A stretch of 32,272 nt of DNA from an uncultured Prevotella sp. (GTDB lineage Bacteria; Bacteroidota; Bacteroidia; Bacteroidales; Bacteroidaceae): positions 1-32,272 of the forward strand of contig URQS01000037.1 of the NCBI GenBank assembly GCA_900550035.1, read 5' to 3'. Below, piece after piece: positions 32,247 to 32,272 of this stretch (positions are counted from its first letter, which is position 1; each line of letters opens with the position of its first letter). The notes under the pieces were generated by a model that was given only the letters and a program-made list of their open reading frames with translations, was not told where the DNA came from and ran no database searches. The translations under genes and the position numbers were made by a program.

Positions 32247-32272
32247 TGAAGACCTCAAGTAAAGAAGGCAGC

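Larger units (their letters stand above)
31874..32272. other. Right-end region without genes
   Basis: About 400 AT-rich bases with no credible coding region. They hold, from left to right, the leader of the secreted-protein gene with three 18-bp repeats, its promoter, a stretch with several GTAC-centred words, a second minus-strand promoter near 32143, and a minus-strand terminator for a gene that lies beyond the window. Confidence 0.7.

Noticed and set aside
32052..32258. Minus-strand 68-codon frame at the right edge
   Set aside because: It runs through a terminator and a promoter and shows no protein-like features beyond AT-rich hydrophobicity.

Overview
This window looks like chromosomal DNA of a Bacteroidales bacterium, most likely a member of the Prevotellaceae. 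The reasons are the recurring promoter element TAnnTTTG (often followed by C), in several cases with a TTTG box about 19 bases upstream; families largely confined to Bacteroidota (DUF4199, DUF6452, DUF6048, DUF5686); and secreted proteins that end in short type IX-secretion-like tails. I see no phage, integrase, transposase or CRISPR array.

Layout. 1-134 (minus): the 5' end of a tRNA directly behind a small SRP RNA. 314-4768 (plus): a probable operon of a DUF4199 membrane protein, a GT2 polyprenyl-phosphate-type glycosyltransferase, a DUF6452 lipoprotein, a DUF6048 outer-membrane protein, ApbE and a Crp/Fnr regulator. 4908-9698 (plus): an M3 peptidase from its own promoter, then a tightly packed set of dCMP deaminase, S41 protease and 5-formyltetrahydrofolate cyclo-ligase. 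9712-11736 (minus): a secreted GH20 hexosaminidase. 12011-16849 (plus): lon, tgt and an LptF/LptG-type permease. 17010-18827: a DEAD-box helicase with a long disordered basic tail, closed by a strong terminator.

19140-23634 (plus) is the most interesting block. It holds a nucleotidyltransferase fused to an ATP-grasp domain, a CDP-alcohol phosphotransferase, a YbhN/LPG-synthase-type membrane protein and a HAD phosphatase, behind a leader that can fold. Together they read as a polar-lipid head-group pathway: activate a phosphorylated head group, attach it to a lipid, move or finish it, and remove a phosphate. It resembles the inositol-lipid loci of gut Bacteroides, but no myo-inositol-phosphate synthase is present here.

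23821-27046: a DUF5686 outer-membrane protein and a LuxR-type response regulator. 27218-30376: a secreted multidomain GH13 alpha-amylase with two starch-binding-like modules and a sorting-like tail, flanked by two near-identical terminators. 30475-31873 (minus): two paralogous small secreted proteins, one with and one without the sorting-like tail. The upstream one is preceded by three exact 18-bp repeats just inside the predicted transcript. The right end (31874-32272) carries only regulatory sequence and the terminator of a gene lying outside the window.
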